DNA of 64,000 nucleotides from Bacteroidota bacterium (GCA_023460855.1 JAEWOS010000006.1:124001-188000); one strand, 5' to 3'; shown: positions 25,990-35,029, counted from the stretch's first letter. Notes: generated by a model from the letters alone, not told the origin. Made by a program: numbers and translations.

Positions 25990-28395
25990 ATGAAAATTTC
26001 CCGAATAGCTGCTCTTTTCCTTTTCTGTTCATTACACACTTTTGCACAGGAAAATATTTCCTATCAGAAACCTTCCGCTGAAATACTGAAACTGGCTGAT
26101 TTCCAAAGGCCTCCGTCAGTTGTTATGAACAGCAAAAAAGACTGGATTGTCTTCGCTTACCGCGATACGTATAAAACGCTGGACGACCTGAATCAGCAGG
26201 AAATGAAACTGGCAGGTCTCCGTGTAAATCCGGTTACCAATATTTCGAGCACTGTCACGTATCTGAATAATCTTAAAGTCCGCAAAATCAATGACAAAAA
26301 AGAAGTACAGTTAGCCGGACTTCCCGCAAATCCGAAAATTGCAAGTCTATCTTTCTCGCCCGACGAAAAAAAAATGGCTTTTACCAATACCACTGCGAAA
26401 GGCGTGGAACTTTGGGTTGCAGATCTCGCTTCGGCAATAGCGAAAAAAATCACTTCAGATAATCTTAACGCGAATCTGGGAACACCGTTTACCTGGTACC
26501 GGAATTCTGAGAATCTTCTCGTGAAACTGATTCCGCAAAACCGTCCTGCTTTAATTGACGCGGGTAAAGATTTACCGACCGGTCCGATTGTTTCTGTTTC
26601 CGATGGTCAGGTTTCCCAGAACCGGACGTACCAGGATTTACTTAAAAATCCACAGGATGAACAGAATTTTGAAACACTTACAAAATCTGAACTGCACCGT
26701 GTTTCGGTAAACGGAACTTCACAGAAACTGATGGATGCTGATATTTTCACAGGAATGAGTTTTTCTCCGGACGGTAATTATCTGATGCTGTCCACGATCA
26801 AGAAACCCTTCTCTTACATCGTTCCGCTAAGCAGATTTCCGATGGTTTCCAGCGTTTACGACGCTTCAGGGAATCTTGTAAAGACGGTGAACGAAGTGCC
26901 GCTGAACGAAATTATGCCTAAAGGATTTTCATCAGTCAGAACCGGTAAAAGAAGCATGACGTGGCGCAATGATGAACCTTCGACACTGGTTTACGCTGAA
27001 GCGCTCGATGGCGGCGATCAGGCTAAACAGACTGAATTCCGCGACGAAATTTTTACCTGGAAAGCACCGTTCAGCGATACTCCCAAATCCTTTTTCAAAA
27101 CAAAACAGCGTTATGGCGGTGTAGACTGGACTAATTCAGACTATGCAATCGTCAGCGAAAACTGGTACGACACGAGAAATACGAAATCCTTTCTTGTTAA
27201 TCTGAAAGACGGAAGTTCGCGAACGATTGAAGACCGTAATTACCAGGATGTTTACAGTGATCCGGGAAGATTCAACACTACAAAAAATGAATATGGCCGT
27301 ACGGTTGTAGATGTAGAAAACGGAAAAGCCTATCTGATTGGTAACGGATTCACCAAAGAAGGGCAGAAACCGTTCGTAGACGAAATGAACTTTGCCAGTC
27401 TTTCAAAAAAGAGAATATATACTTCTTCGCTGAAGAATTCAAAAGAAGATATTGTGGATATTCTGGATAAAAAGAAAGGTGAAATTCTGGTGATTCAGGA
27501 ATCTCCTGCAGTTTTCCCGAATTATCTGAAACGGAATATGAAATCCGGAAAAGGAACAGAGGTTACCAGTTTCGAAAATCCTTTTTCGAGCCTGGGAAAT
27601 GTGTACAAGGAAGTTATTACTTACGAAAGAAATGACGGTGTGCAGCTTACCGGAACGCTTTACCTGCCGGCAAATTACGACCGGAAAAATAAAAAAGAAA
27701 AACTGCCGCTGTTGATCTGGGCATATCCTGCAGAATACAAAGACAAAAATACGGCGGGGCAGAACACCAAAAATCCGAACGAGTTCACCTATCCTTATTA
27801 TGGTTCTTTCGTTTACTGGGTAACCAAAGGTTATGCAGTTCTCGATGATGCCGCGTTTCCGATTATCGGCGAAGGAAAAACCGAACCAAACGATTCCTTC
27901 GTACCGCAGCTTGTGGCAAACGGTAAAGCAGCAATTGATGCGCTGGACAAACTCGGTTATATCGACCGGAACAGAGTTGCTGTTGGAGGACATTCTTACG
28001 GCGCATTTATGACAGCTAATCTATTAACGCATTCCAACGATTATGCATGCGGAATAGCACGAAGCGGTGCTTATAACAGAACATTGACGCCGTTTGGTTT
28101 CCAGAGCGAACAGCGAAATTACTGGGACAATCCCAATCTGTATAATACGATGTCGCCTTTCATGAATGCACATAAAATGAAGAAACCAATGCTGCTGATT
28201 CACGGTGATGCCGACAATAATCCCGGGACATTCACTTTGCAGACCGAAAGATATTTTCAGGCGCTGAAAAATCTGGGAGCACCGGTGAGAATGGTTTTGC
28301 TGCCAAAAGAAAGCCATGGTTATGCAGCGAAAGAAAGCATTCTGCATGTACTTTGGGAGCAGGATCAGTTCCTGGAAAAATGCCTGAAGAAATAA
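25990..28395 (+). CDS. S9-family peptidase (prolyl oligopeptidase-type)
   Basis: A secreted serine peptidase of 801 residues. Signal peptide (MKISRIAALFLFCSLHTFAQ), an N-terminal beta-propeller with repeated blades such as IASLSFSPDEKKMAFT and FTGMSFSPDGNYLMLS, and a C-terminal alpha/beta hydrolase domain with the serine in GGHSYGAF, a likely Asp in HGDADNNPG and His in KESHGYA. Members release dipeptides or short peptides in the periplasm. The gene stands alone between terminators. Confidence 0.92.
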   Translation: MKISRIAALFLFCSLHTFAQENISYQKPSAEILKLADFQRPPSVVMNSKKDWIVFAYRDTYKTLDDLNQQEMKLAGLRVNPVTNISSTVTYLNNLKVRKINDKKEVQLAGLPANPKIASLSFSPDEKKMAFTNTTAKGVELWVADLASAIAKKITSDNLNANLGTPFTWYRNSENLLVKLIPQNRPALIDAGKDLPTGPIVSVSDGQVSQNRTYQDLLKNPQDEQNFETLTKSELHRVSVNGTSQKLMDADIFTGMSFSPDGNYLMLSTIKKPFSYIVPLSRFPMVSSVYDASGNLVKTVNEVPLNEIMPKGFSSVRTGKRSMTWRNDEPSTLVYAEALDGGDQAKQTEFRDEIFTWKAPFSDTPKSFFKTKQRYGGVDWTNSDYAIVSENWYDTRNTKSFLVNLKDGSSRTIEDRNYQDVYSDPGRFNTTKNEYGRTVVDVENGKAYLIGNGFTKEGQKPFVDEMNFASLSKKRIYTSSLKNSKEDIVDILDKKKGEILVIQESPAVFPNYLKRNMKSGKGTEVTSFENPFSSLGNVYKEVITYERNDGVQLTGTLYLPANYDRKNKKEKLPLLIWAYPAEYKDKNTAGQNTKNPNEFTYPYYGSFVYWVTKGYAVLDDAAFPIIGEGKTEPNDSFVPQLVANGKAAIDALDKLGYIDRNRVAVGGHSYGAFMTANLLTHSNDYACGIARSGAYNRTLTPFGFQSEQRNYWDNPNLYNTMSPFMNAHKMKKPMLLIHGDADNNPGTFTLQTERYFQALKNLGAPVRMVLLPKESHGYAAKESILHVLWEQDQFLEKCLKK

Positions 28396-28413
28396 TAAGA
28401 CAGATCACAGTTC

Positions 28414-28437
28414 AACCCGCAGAAATATCTGCGGGTT
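28414..28437. terminator. Terminator between the convergent S9 and MATE genes
   Basis: AACCCGCAGA / TCTGCGGGTT, a 10-bp stem with a 4-base loop. It sits at the 3' ends of both genes and can serve both. The MATE stop codon is in its right arm. Confidence 0.75.
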
Positions 28438-29791
28438 AATTATTAATTCTTCGTTTTGAAAGGTGTAAAAAGCGGATTACGAGCAGCACCGCTGAAATTG
28501 TCAACCCTAAACCTAAAGCGATCCACATTCCGAAAGCGCCCATTTCAAGCGTTACACAAAGAAAATAGCCCAATGGAATCGTAATAATCCAGTATGCAAC
28601 GAATGTGAGGTAGCTAGGAATTTTTACATCCTGCATTCCGCGCAGAATTCCGAGCGCACAAACCTGAACGCCGTCAGAAAGCTGAAAAAGTGCAGCGATA
28701 ATCAACAGTTTCGAGGCAAGTGCGATCACTTCCACATCTTCTTTCCTGGTAAAGAATGTCGGCAGAATATTTCTGAAAACGATAAAAAACAGCCCGCAGA
28801 CCAGCATAAAAATAAATGCGAGTTTCAGGTTGTTGATTCCGATATTGCGCAGTTCTGCAAAATTTTTCTCGCCGAATTTTCTTCCGATTATAATGGTGGA
28901 TGCCACACTGAAACCGATACACAGGTTGAAGGTGAAGGATGCCATGCTTAATGCGATCTGGTGTCCTGCAATATCGTTTGCTGAAATCAGTCCGCAGATA
29001 AATGCCGCTCCGGCAAAAGCAGTGACTTCAAAAAACATCTGCAAAGCAGTTGGAATACCGAGTTGAAGCATTTTCTGAAACATTTTTTTGGATGTATTCT
29101 GCACTTTAATCCGGAACGCTTTGATGTATTTTTGCGTAATTTCATTCCGGAACATGATATACATCAGCACTGCGACCATGAAAATGCGGGAAATCAGCGT
29201 TGCAGTTGCCGATCCTTTTACCCCCATTTCAGGAAATCCGAACATTCCTTTAATCAGTATGTAATTCAGAGCGATATTCACCACATTTGCGGCGATTGTA
29301 GCTTTGGTTACACCTACCGTAAATCCAAGACCTTCTGAAACTTCACGGAACGTCTGGAAAATCATGAACGGCAACATGCTGATTGCCATAATCCAGAGAA
29401 AATCCTGCGTATCGGGGATAATTTCCGGCGGCTGTTCCAGGAAAGGAAGTAACGGTACAAAACCCAGCAACAACAGCATCAACAAAAATCCTACTGCGAG
29501 ATTCAGCAAAAATCCGTGCTGAAAAACAGACTGTATTCTGCGGTCGTTATTTTTTGCATGTGCTTCCGAAACGAGGGGAGGAATCGCAAAAGAAATTCCA
29601 AGCCCGAACACGAAGACCGAAACGAAAAGTGCATTTCCGAGTGAAACGGCTGCAAGCGCATCCGCACCGAGCAGATTTCCGACAATAATATTATCGAACA
29701 GCTGCACAGAAACCTGTCCGAGTTGTGTAAGCATTACAGGAACAGCGAGTTTTACGGTCTGTTTGGTGTAGGTAGTGTCGAGCAGTTTCAT
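28436..29791 (-). CDS. MATE-family multidrug/toxin efflux transporter
   Basis: A 451-residue inner-membrane antiporter with 12 predicted helices in two similar halves. Characteristic segments: LAVPVMLTQLGQVSVQLFDNIIVGNLLGADALAAVSLG near the start, and ALQMFFEVTAFAGAAFICG at the second half. It expels cationic compounds using a sodium or proton gradient. The -7 box TACTTTTG at 29799-29806 lies seven bases from the ATG. Confidence 0.93.
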   Translation of the reverse strand: MKLLDTTYTKQTVKLAVPVMLTQLGQVSVQLFDNIIVGNLLGADALAAVSLGNALFVSVFVFGLGISFAIPPLVSEAHAKNNDRRIQSVFQHGFLLNLAVGFLLMLLLLGFVPLLPFLEQPPEIIPDTQDFLWIMAISMLPFMIFQTFREVSEGLGFTVGVTKATIAANVVNIALNYILIKGMFGFPEMGVKGSATATLISRIFMVAVLMYIMFRNEITQKYIKAFRIKVQNTSKKMFQKMLQLGIPTALQMFFEVTAFAGAAFICGLISANDIAGHQIALSMASFTFNLCIGFSVASTIIIGRKFGEKNFAELRNIGINNLKLAFIFMLVCGLFFIVFRNILPTFFTRKEDVEVIALASKLLIIAALFQLSDGVQVCALGILRGMQDVKIPSYLTFVAYWIITIPLGYFLCVTLEMGAFGMWIALGLGLTISAVLLVIRFLHLSKRRINN

Positions 29792-29798
29792 GGCGCCG

Positions 29799-29806
29799 CA
29801 AAAGTA
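29799..29806 (-). promoter_or_regulatory. -7 box of the MATE gene
   Basis: The minus strand reads TACTTTTG seven bases before the ATG at 29791, implying a leaderless or nearly leaderless message. Confidence 0.6.
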
Positions 29807-29827
29807 AGAATAAACTCTATGAAAATG

Positions 29828-29966
29828 CAGAAAATAAAAACCCAGCCGAAGCTGGGTAAAAACTAATAACCATGAAAACTCAAATTAAACATGAGAATCG
29901 TAAAAGTTAGTTGCAATTTGCATGCCAAAAAAAAATTACGTGATTTCTCTGTTCGAATCTTCAATA
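29828..29966 (-). ncRNA. Candidate small RNA with its own promoter and terminator
   Basis: In the 221-base gap between the MATE and ndk genes, the minus strand has a -7 box TACATTTG at 29967-29974 and, about 110 bases later, a stable terminator: CCCAGC / GCTGGG with a TTCG loop (29841-29856) and a T-rich tail. No protein of size fits between; only a 12-codon frame beginning MQIATNFYDSHV is present. A small RNA or a leader peptide unit are both possible. Start and end are approximate. Confidence 0.4.
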
Positions 29967-30012
29967 CAAATGTAGGTATTTTTCGTAAATTCGCAGCACT
30001 TAAAAATGAATT

Positions 30013-30432
30013 ATGTCAGGAAGAATCACCTTTACAATGATTAAGCCGGATGCGGTTGCAGACGGACACACAGGAGCGATCCTCGGAAAAATTGCAGAAG
30101 CAGGTTTCAGCATCAAAGCGATGAAACTTACGCAACTTACGCTGGACGACGCAAAAAAATTCTATGAAATTCACAGCGAGAGACCTTTTTACGGTGAACT
30201 GGTTGAATTCATGAGCCGCGGACCGATCGTGGCAGCGGTGCTGGAGAAAGATAACGCAGTGGAAGATTTCAGAACGCTGATCGGTGCAACCAATCCTGCA
30301 GAAGCTGCAGAAGGAACGATCAGAAAACTGTATGCTAAGAATGTTGGGGAAAATGCCGTACACGGTTCAGATTCTGATGAAAATGCAGAAATCGAAGCGA
30401 GATTTCATTTCTCAGGTCGTGAGATTTTCTAA
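30013..30432 (+). CDS. ndk: Nucleoside-diphosphate kinase
   Basis: A 139-residue kinase that makes all (d)NTPs from NDPs. N-terminal TFTMIKPDAVADGHTG, NPAEAAEGTIRKLYA, and the phosphorylated His in NAVHGSDSDENAEIE. Normal length. It is a single-gene unit with a terminator 28 bases downstream. Confidence 0.97.
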   Translation: MSGRITFTMIKPDAVADGHTGAILGKIAEAGFSIKAMKLTQLTLDDAKKFYEIHSERPFYGELVEFMSRGPIVAAVLEKDNAVEDFRTLIGATNPAEAAEGTIRKLYAKNVGENAVHGSDSDENAEIEARFHFSGREIF

Positions 30433-30460
30433 ATAGATATCGAAAAAATTATCTTGAACG

Positions 30461-30477
30461 GTCCGGATTTTCCGGAC
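30461..30477 (+). terminator. Terminator after ndk
   Basis: GTCCGGA / TCCGGAC stem with a 3-base loop, then GTTCTGTTT. Confidence 0.7.
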
Positions 30478-30503
30478 TGTTCTGTTTCAAAAAAAAACAA
30501 TCC

Positions 30504-31028
30504 ATGAAAAAATTTGTATTTCTATTCGTATTTTCTTGCTGTGCAGCGCTTTCAGCCCAGACTCAGATCGATTCTCTGCAGACCGTTCAGAATCCGGTAA
30601 TGCCGGAAAAAAGGCTGAACTTCGGACTGGGTTTCGGACTTAATTTTGTTGGCGGAACAAGCATCAGTCTGTCGCCTAATCTCACTTATCAGATCAACGA
30701 AAAAATGCATGCGGGAGCCGGACTTCTGTTTAACTATACCGGAATAAAAGATCTGCAGACTACAACAACAGCCGGCCTGAACCTGCTGTATTTTTACAGA
30801 CCCATAGAAAAGCTTCTTACAACGGCTGAATTAGCGCCGATGTATGTGAGCCGTAATCTGAAATATGCGGGAATAAAGGAGAATTTCTGGGATACTGCGC
30901 TTTTTGTTGGTGCAGGATATCAGCTTTCGCCGAGAATTTCTGCGGGTGCGAAGTATAATTTGCTGTACCGGAAAGAAAAGAGTGTTTACAGCAGTCCGTT
31001 CGTACCGTTTGTAAATATCACTTTCTAA
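30504..31028 (+). CDS. Secreted small beta-barrel-like hypothetical protein
   Basis: A 174-residue protein with a clear signal peptide (MKKFVFLFVFSCCAALSAQ). The remainder is alternating, glycine-rich and strand-like (LGFGLNFVGGTSISLSPNLTYQI; MHAGAGLLFNYTG; ISAGAKYNLLY) and ends in phenylalanine, the pattern of an 8-strand outer-membrane barrel. I do not recognise a named family. It is followed by a terminator shared with the convergent DUF4136 gene. Confidence 0.75.
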   Translation: MKKFVFLFVFSCCAALSAQTQIDSLQTVQNPVMPEKRLNFGLGFGLNFVGGTSISLSPNLTYQINEKMHAGAGLLFNYTGIKDLQTTTTAGLNLLYFYRPIEKLLTTAELAPMYVSRNLKYAGIKENFWDTALFVGAGYQLSPRISAGAKYNLLYRKEKSVYSSPFVPFVNITF

Positions 31029-31056
31029 ATTTATAATATTCCCGATTCAGACAAAA

Positions 31057-31076
31057 AAACTGCCCGAAGGCAGTTT
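31057..31076. terminator. Bidirectional terminator
   Basis: AAACTGCC / GGCAGTTT stem with a CGAA loop; A run on the left and T run on the right, so it can end both convergent transcripts. Confidence 0.8.
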
Positions 31077-31086
31077 TAAAATGCTG

Positions 31087-31611
31087 TTATCGTTTAGGCG
31101 GATAATTGGCCATGATTTCTGCAACAATCTGCGGAATCTGCTTTTGCTTGCGCTGCGGTGAATCAACGGAAATTCCGCTTCCGATTCCCTGCCAAACAAG
31201 TTTGTTGCTGCGTGCTTCAATAAAATCCAGAATCAGTGCACCTTCATTATAGTTGGAACTCCAGGTTCTGTTCATACCGACTCCCCATCCGAAAGGTCCG
31301 CCCCAGCCGTACATTCCGTAAGGATTTCCGGTGTTGATGTCGCGGATTTTCTTGTGGTTCGCTTTGATGTTGATAATCAGATCTGGATTTGGAGCTGATG
31401 ACAAGCCTTTCATCTGAAGCTGCTTTGAAACTTCATTTAGAACGCGGTCTTTATCGATATCGTTGAGTTTCAAATCATCTAAGCGCAGTTTATAAGTGCG
31501 GTAATTGTTGAATGCTGCAGTTTCTGCATAATCTGTTCTCACATTGAACGGAGAGCAGGATGTAAGCGCCAGCGTAGCTGAAGCGGCAAGAAGTATGAAG
31601 TATTTTTTCAT
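31087..31611 (-). CDS. DUF4136-family lipoprotein
   Basis: A 174-residue lipoprotein: signal peptide ending LALTSC, then VRTDYAETAAFNNYRTYKL, the typical DUF4136 opening, and the central DLIINIKANHKK. A Gly/Pro-rich loop (GMYGWGGPFGWGVG) lies mid-protein. The function of the family is unknown. It starts eight bases after the DUF5522 gene and is probably cotranscribed with it. Confidence 0.85.
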   Translation of the reverse strand: MKKYFILLAASATLALTSCSPFNVRTDYAETAAFNNYRTYKLRLDDLKLNDIDKDRVLNEVSKQLQMKGLSSAPNPDLIINIKANHKKIRDINTGNPYGMYGWGGPFGWGVGMNRTWSSNYNEGALILDFIEARSNKLVWQGIGSGISVDSPQRKQKQIPQIVAEIMANYPPKR

Positions 31612-31619
31612 GTTTTTAA

Positions 31620-31796
31620 TTATTTTTTGAGGTTCTTTTTGAATGTTTCTGTTTTCTTATCATAACCGTACGGACAGTGGCGGCATCCGCTCTTACAGCA
31701 ATATCCGCGCTTTAGGTGATACTTTTCAGTAAACACCCTGTAGCCCTGCTCGTTATAGTAATAATCTTCGTTCTCTTTGATGCCGGTATTATTCAT
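31620..31796 (-). CDS. DUF5522-family small cysteine-rich protein
   Basis: A 58-residue protein found by reading the gap on the minus strand: ATG at 31796, TAA ending at 31620. The peptide opens MNNTGIKENEDYYYNEQGYR and carries GYCCKSGCRHCPYGYDK. The cysteine cluster CC-x3-C-x2-C with a following PYGY is the DUF5522 signature as I recall it; metal binding is likely but not shown. Function unknown. It precedes the DUF4136 gene. Confidence 0.8.
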   Translation of the reverse strand: MNNTGIKENEDYYYNEQGYRVFTEKYHLKRGYCCKSGCRHCPYGYDKKTETFKKNLKK

Positions 31797-31820
31797 AAGT
31801 TAAAATGCAGGGTAAAATTA

Positions 31821-31828
31821 TATTTTTG
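31821..31828 (+). promoter_or_regulatory. -7 box of the HExxH membrane protein gene
   Basis: TATTTTTG, four bases before a GTG at 31833; probably leaderless. Confidence 0.5.
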
Positions 31829-31832
31829 TGCT

Positions 31833-32165
31833 GTGATTATTTTTCATCTGCATCTCCTCAAAAATACGAAAATACGCGGGATTACCATTTTCCCGTTTGT
31901 ATTTCTGCGAAGTGCTAAGGATAAGCGCGATAAAACGCTGATCAATCATGAAATGATACACATTCGCCAGCAGATGGAAATGCTAATAATATTTTTTTAC
32001 ATCTGGTATCTGGCTGAGTTTTTCTACTGGTATTTGAGGCTGAACGACGCCGATCTCGCGTACCGCTATATTTCCTTCGAAAGGGAAGCATATGCGATGG
32101 AAGATGACCTGAATTATCTCAGGAAGAGAAAGATTTTCAGTTTCTGGAAGTATATCGGAAATTAA
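31833..32165 (+). CDS. Small HExxH membrane protein, possible zinc protease
   Basis: The frame is open from 31716, but its upstream part is antisense to the DUF5522 gene; a GTG at 31833 just after a -7 box gives a 110-residue protein. It carries KIRGITIFPFVFLR, then NHEMIHIRQQ (an HExxH zinc-binding motif), a hydrophobic stretch (IIFFYIWYLAEFFYWYL) and SFEREAYAMEDDL, whose Glu could be the third ligand. This looks like a minimal gluzincin-like membrane protein widespread in Bacteroidota. No protease activity is known to me. Its stop shares TTAA with the convergent S41 gene. Confidence 0.7.
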   Translation: MIIFHLHLLKNTKIRGITIFPFVFLRSAKDKRDKTLINHEMIHIRQQMEMLIIFFYIWYLAEFFYWYLRLNDADLAYRYISFEREAYAMEDDLNYLRKRKIFSFWKYIGN

Positions 32166-33709
32166 TTCTCCTTATTCTCCCTAATCTGTTCGATGACAAA
32201 ATCCAGTTCGGGATCTTCTCCCGTAAAATGGTCTGCAAGTTCCGGAATAACTTCATAATGCGGAACTACGCCTTTCATCGTGTTCGTGAATTCGATATTC
32301 GGTTTGATGAGCATGATTCCGATCGGAAGTTTCAGTCTGGAATGGGGTAATTTCACCGTGGCATATCTTCCTGCAATATTTCCGTCGTTCGCGCCGCCGG
32401 TTTCTTCACCTATAATCGTTGCACGTGCGTCAGATTTTAATTTGGATGCGAGAATTGAAGATGCAGAAAAACTTCCGCCGTTTACCAGCAGATAAAGGTT
32501 TCCGCGGAATGCATTTTTTTTCGGTTTTCTGCCCGCAAACATATTATTGCGCAGCAAAATACGGTCGCCTTCCTTTTTTGTGCTGAGTAACAGTCCGGCC
32601 GAATAAAAAGGATAGACTGCAAACGCAACCGGCTTGAAGATGTTTGGAACAGCATTGTAATAATCTGCCTGGAAAAGTGCCTTCGTGGAATTGATCTCCA
32701 TGTCGCGGATAAACGGATACTGATCTGCTCCAAGATATTTGTAGAGCGTCGTAATTTCCGCCAGCGAACCTCCGGGATTATTGCGTACATCGAGAATCAG
32801 ATATTGCGTGCCTGCTTTTTTCAGCGTTGCAAAACTCTCGCGGTAAAACCTGTTCGAAAATTGTCCCGAGAAACTCCTCACCGTAATTACAGCTGTTGCA
32901 GAATCTTTCTCAATGAATTTCAGTTCCCGGTTAAACTGTTTTTCGGATGGATCGTAGTCTTTGGTTTTCTGTTGTTTCAGATTCCGGGTTTGCCTTTTTT
33001 CTGCGCTTTTTTCCTCCGCTTCCAGTTTTTCACGTTTCAGCCAGAACTGTTTTTCCCGGTTTTCATAAAGCGTCTGCACTTTTACACTGTCCAGAATTCC
33101 GTTTTCTATCGTAAAATAAACCGGCCATCGTTCTGCGAGTGCGTATTTCTGAAAAGTTTCATTATAGCCGTCACTGGTAATAAACCGGCGGTAGTTTTTA
33201 AGCAGTTCGTCCACCGGTTTATCATTAATTTTCAGAATCCGGCTGCCGACTTCCATATTTTCGATGCTGTCGCGGTTTTTAGTAATGTAAACAGCATTTC
33301 CGTTTACTAAATAATCATATCTGCTGAACAGGCCTTTCTGGTTTTTTAATTCTTTGACCTCTTTTCGCGTGTATCTTTTTGACGGCGGAAGCAGCATCAG
33401 ATGTCCCTGCTTTACATTCGTAATTGCCGGAGCCAATTTTTCATATAAATCCCAGGGTTTTGCCGGCGAATTCAGTTGAGATTTTACATCGCTAAAAGCC
33501 TGGTCGAGTTCCGGCTTGCTGATATACCAGTACAGTTCAGGATGAAGCTCCTGAAGTTTTTTATAGGTGAAATCCACATCTTCTTTCAATTGCTCCTGCG
33601 GAAGAGGCGTCTCCAGCCTTTCGTTAAATTTCTTCACCGAAACGCACGACGTAAAAAGAAAGATGCAGAGCAGAGAAAGAAGAACTTTATTCAAAGGAAT
33701 TTTTTGCAA
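32162..33709 (-). CDS. S41-family peptidase lipoprotein
   Basis: A 515-residue tail-specific-protease relative anchored by the lipobox FTSC. The central region is PDZ-like (MEVGSRILKINDKPVDEL), followed by the S41 catalytic domain: YLILDVRNNPGGSLAEIT, the serine in NGGSFSASSILASKLK, and IIGEETGG. A charged insertion rich in Lys/Glu (near 220-260) separates PDZ and catalytic parts. It may process or degrade envelope proteins. Its promoter region faces the MFS gene. Confidence 0.9.
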   Translation of the reverse strand: MQKIPLNKVLLSLLCIFLFTSCVSVKKFNERLETPLPQEQLKEDVDFTYKKLQELHPELYWYISKPELDQAFSDVKSQLNSPAKPWDLYEKLAPAITNVKQGHLMLLPPSKRYTRKEVKELKNQKGLFSRYDYLVNGNAVYITKNRDSIENMEVGSRILKINDKPVDELLKNYRRFITSDGYNETFQKYALAERWPVYFTIENGILDSVKVQTLYENREKQFWLKREKLEAEEKSAEKRQTRNLKQQKTKDYDPSEKQFNRELKFIEKDSATAVITVRSFSGQFSNRFYRESFATLKKAGTQYLILDVRNNPGGSLAEITTLYKYLGADQYPFIRDMEINSTKALFQADYYNAVPNIFKPVAFAVYPFYSAGLLLSTKKEGDRILLRNNMFAGRKPKKNAFRGNLYLLVNGGSFSASSILASKLKSDARATIIGEETGGANDGNIAGRYATVKLPHSRLKLPIGIMLIKPNIEFTNTMKGVVPHYEVIPELADHFTGEDPELDFVIEQIRENKEN

Positions 33710-33778
33710 AAATACGCGTTAAAAAGAATTCACATTAGTTCCGGCCTGTTTTTTAATTGCCGTTGCTCATAATTACAG

Positions 33779-33786
33779 TAAATTTG
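33779..33786 (+). promoter_or_regulatory. -7 box of the MFS transporter gene
   Basis: TAAATTTG, four bases before the ATG at 33791; probably leaderless. Confidence 0.6.
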
Positions 33787-33790
33787 CAGC

Positions 33791-35029
33791 ATGGAAAAAA
33801 AGGGTAAGTCCGCAGCAATAGGATTTATTTTTATCACATTGCTGGTCGATATTACCGGATGGGGAATTGTAATTCCAGTAGTTCCGAATCTGATCAAAGA
33901 ACTGATCCACAATCCCGATATTTCAGTTGCAGCAAAATACGGCGGATGGCTGGGATTTCTCTACGCGTTTATGCAGTTTCTTTTTGCGCCGGTGCTCGGA
34001 AATCTTAGCGATAAGTACGGAAGAAGACCCGTAATCCTGATTTCCCTGCTCGGTTTTGCCCTTAATTTTTTCGTTCAGGCGTGGGCACCGACTATTTTCT
34101 GGCTTTTCGTTGGACGGATTTTCAGCGGAATTACGGGCGCTAGTATTACAACTGCAAGTGCTTATATTGCGGATATCTCTGATGATTCCAACCGTTCCAA
34201 AAATTTTGGGATGATTGGTGCCGCGTTCGGTCTGGGCTTTATCATAGGTCCTGTTCTTGGCGGCTTGCTCGGTCATTTTGGTCCGCGGGTTCCTTTTATC
34301 GCAGCCGGAATTTTATGTCTGATAAATTTCGTGTACGGAATTTTTGTTCTGCCGGAATCGCTCCCGATGGAACACCGCAGAAATTTCGACCTGAGACGTG
34401 CAAATCCGATCGGCTCCCTGATGAATGTGCGGAAGTATCCGGTCGTGATGTATCTGATGATTGCATGGTTTCTCGTGTACACAGCAGGACATGCCGTACA
34501 GACGAACTGGCCGTATTTTACCATGTACCGTTTTGGCTGGGACGAAAAAATGGTCGGAATTTCGCTTGGCGTTACCGGAATTTTCACGGCTATTGTTCAG
34601 GGTTACCTGATCCGTAAAATTCATCCTAAACTCGGCCTGGAACGAAGTATTCTGTATGGTTCTATTATTTACTGTATCGGAATGCTGATGTTCGCTTTTG
34701 CCACGCAGGAATGGCTGATTTTTGTAATCCTCGCGATTTATGCTTTTGGCGGAATTGCCGGTCCTGCAATTCAGTCGGTAACTTCATCGATGGTTTCTGC
34801 CAATGAACAGGGCGATCTTCAGGGAGCGATGACTGCCGTAGTAAGTTTTACGTCGATTATCGGACCGCCGCTCATGACCAATATTTTTTATTACTTCACA
34901 CATGAAGAGGCGCCGTTTATTTTTCCGGGAGCACCGTTTTTCCTCGGATTTTTGCTGATGGCAGCAAGCGCAGGATTTGTGTGGTCTGTATTCCACAGAA
35001 GGATCAAACGGCACAAACTCCGGAAGTAA
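33791..35029 (+). CDS. TetA-like MFS transporter
   Basis: A 412-residue inner-membrane transporter with 12 helices. LGNLSDKYGRRPVIL is the MFS motif A of the TCR/Tet group, and GAAFGLGFIIGPVLGGLLG the motif C of drug:H+ antiporters. It probably pumps out a drug or metabolite; tetracycline resistance cannot be assumed, since chromosomal TCR-type members often lack it. A single-gene unit. Confidence 0.9.
   Translation: MEKKGKSAAIGFIFITLLVDITGWGIVIPVVPNLIKELIHNPDISVAAKYGGWLGFLYAFMQFLFAPVLGNLSDKYGRRPVILISLLGFALNFFVQAWAPTIFWLFVGRIFSGITGASITTASAYIADISDDSNRSKNFGMIGAAFGLGFIIGPVLGGLLGHFGPRVPFIAAGILCLINFVYGIFVLPESLPMEHRRNFDLRRANPIGSLMNVRKYPVVMYLMIAWFLVYTAGHAVQTNWPYFTMYRFGWDEKMVGISLGVTGIFTAIVQGYLIRKIHPKLGLERSILYGSIIYCIGMLMFAFATQEWLIFVILAIYAFGGIAGPAIQSVTSSMVSANEQGDLQGAMTAVVSFTSIIGPPLMTNIFYYFTHEEAPFIFPGAPFFLGFLLMAASAGFVWSVFHRRIKRHKLRK

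Noticed and set aside
29881..29919. 12-codon plus-strand frame beginning MKTQIKHENRKS
   Set aside because: Too short to claim; it lies opposite the candidate small RNA and no family is known to me.
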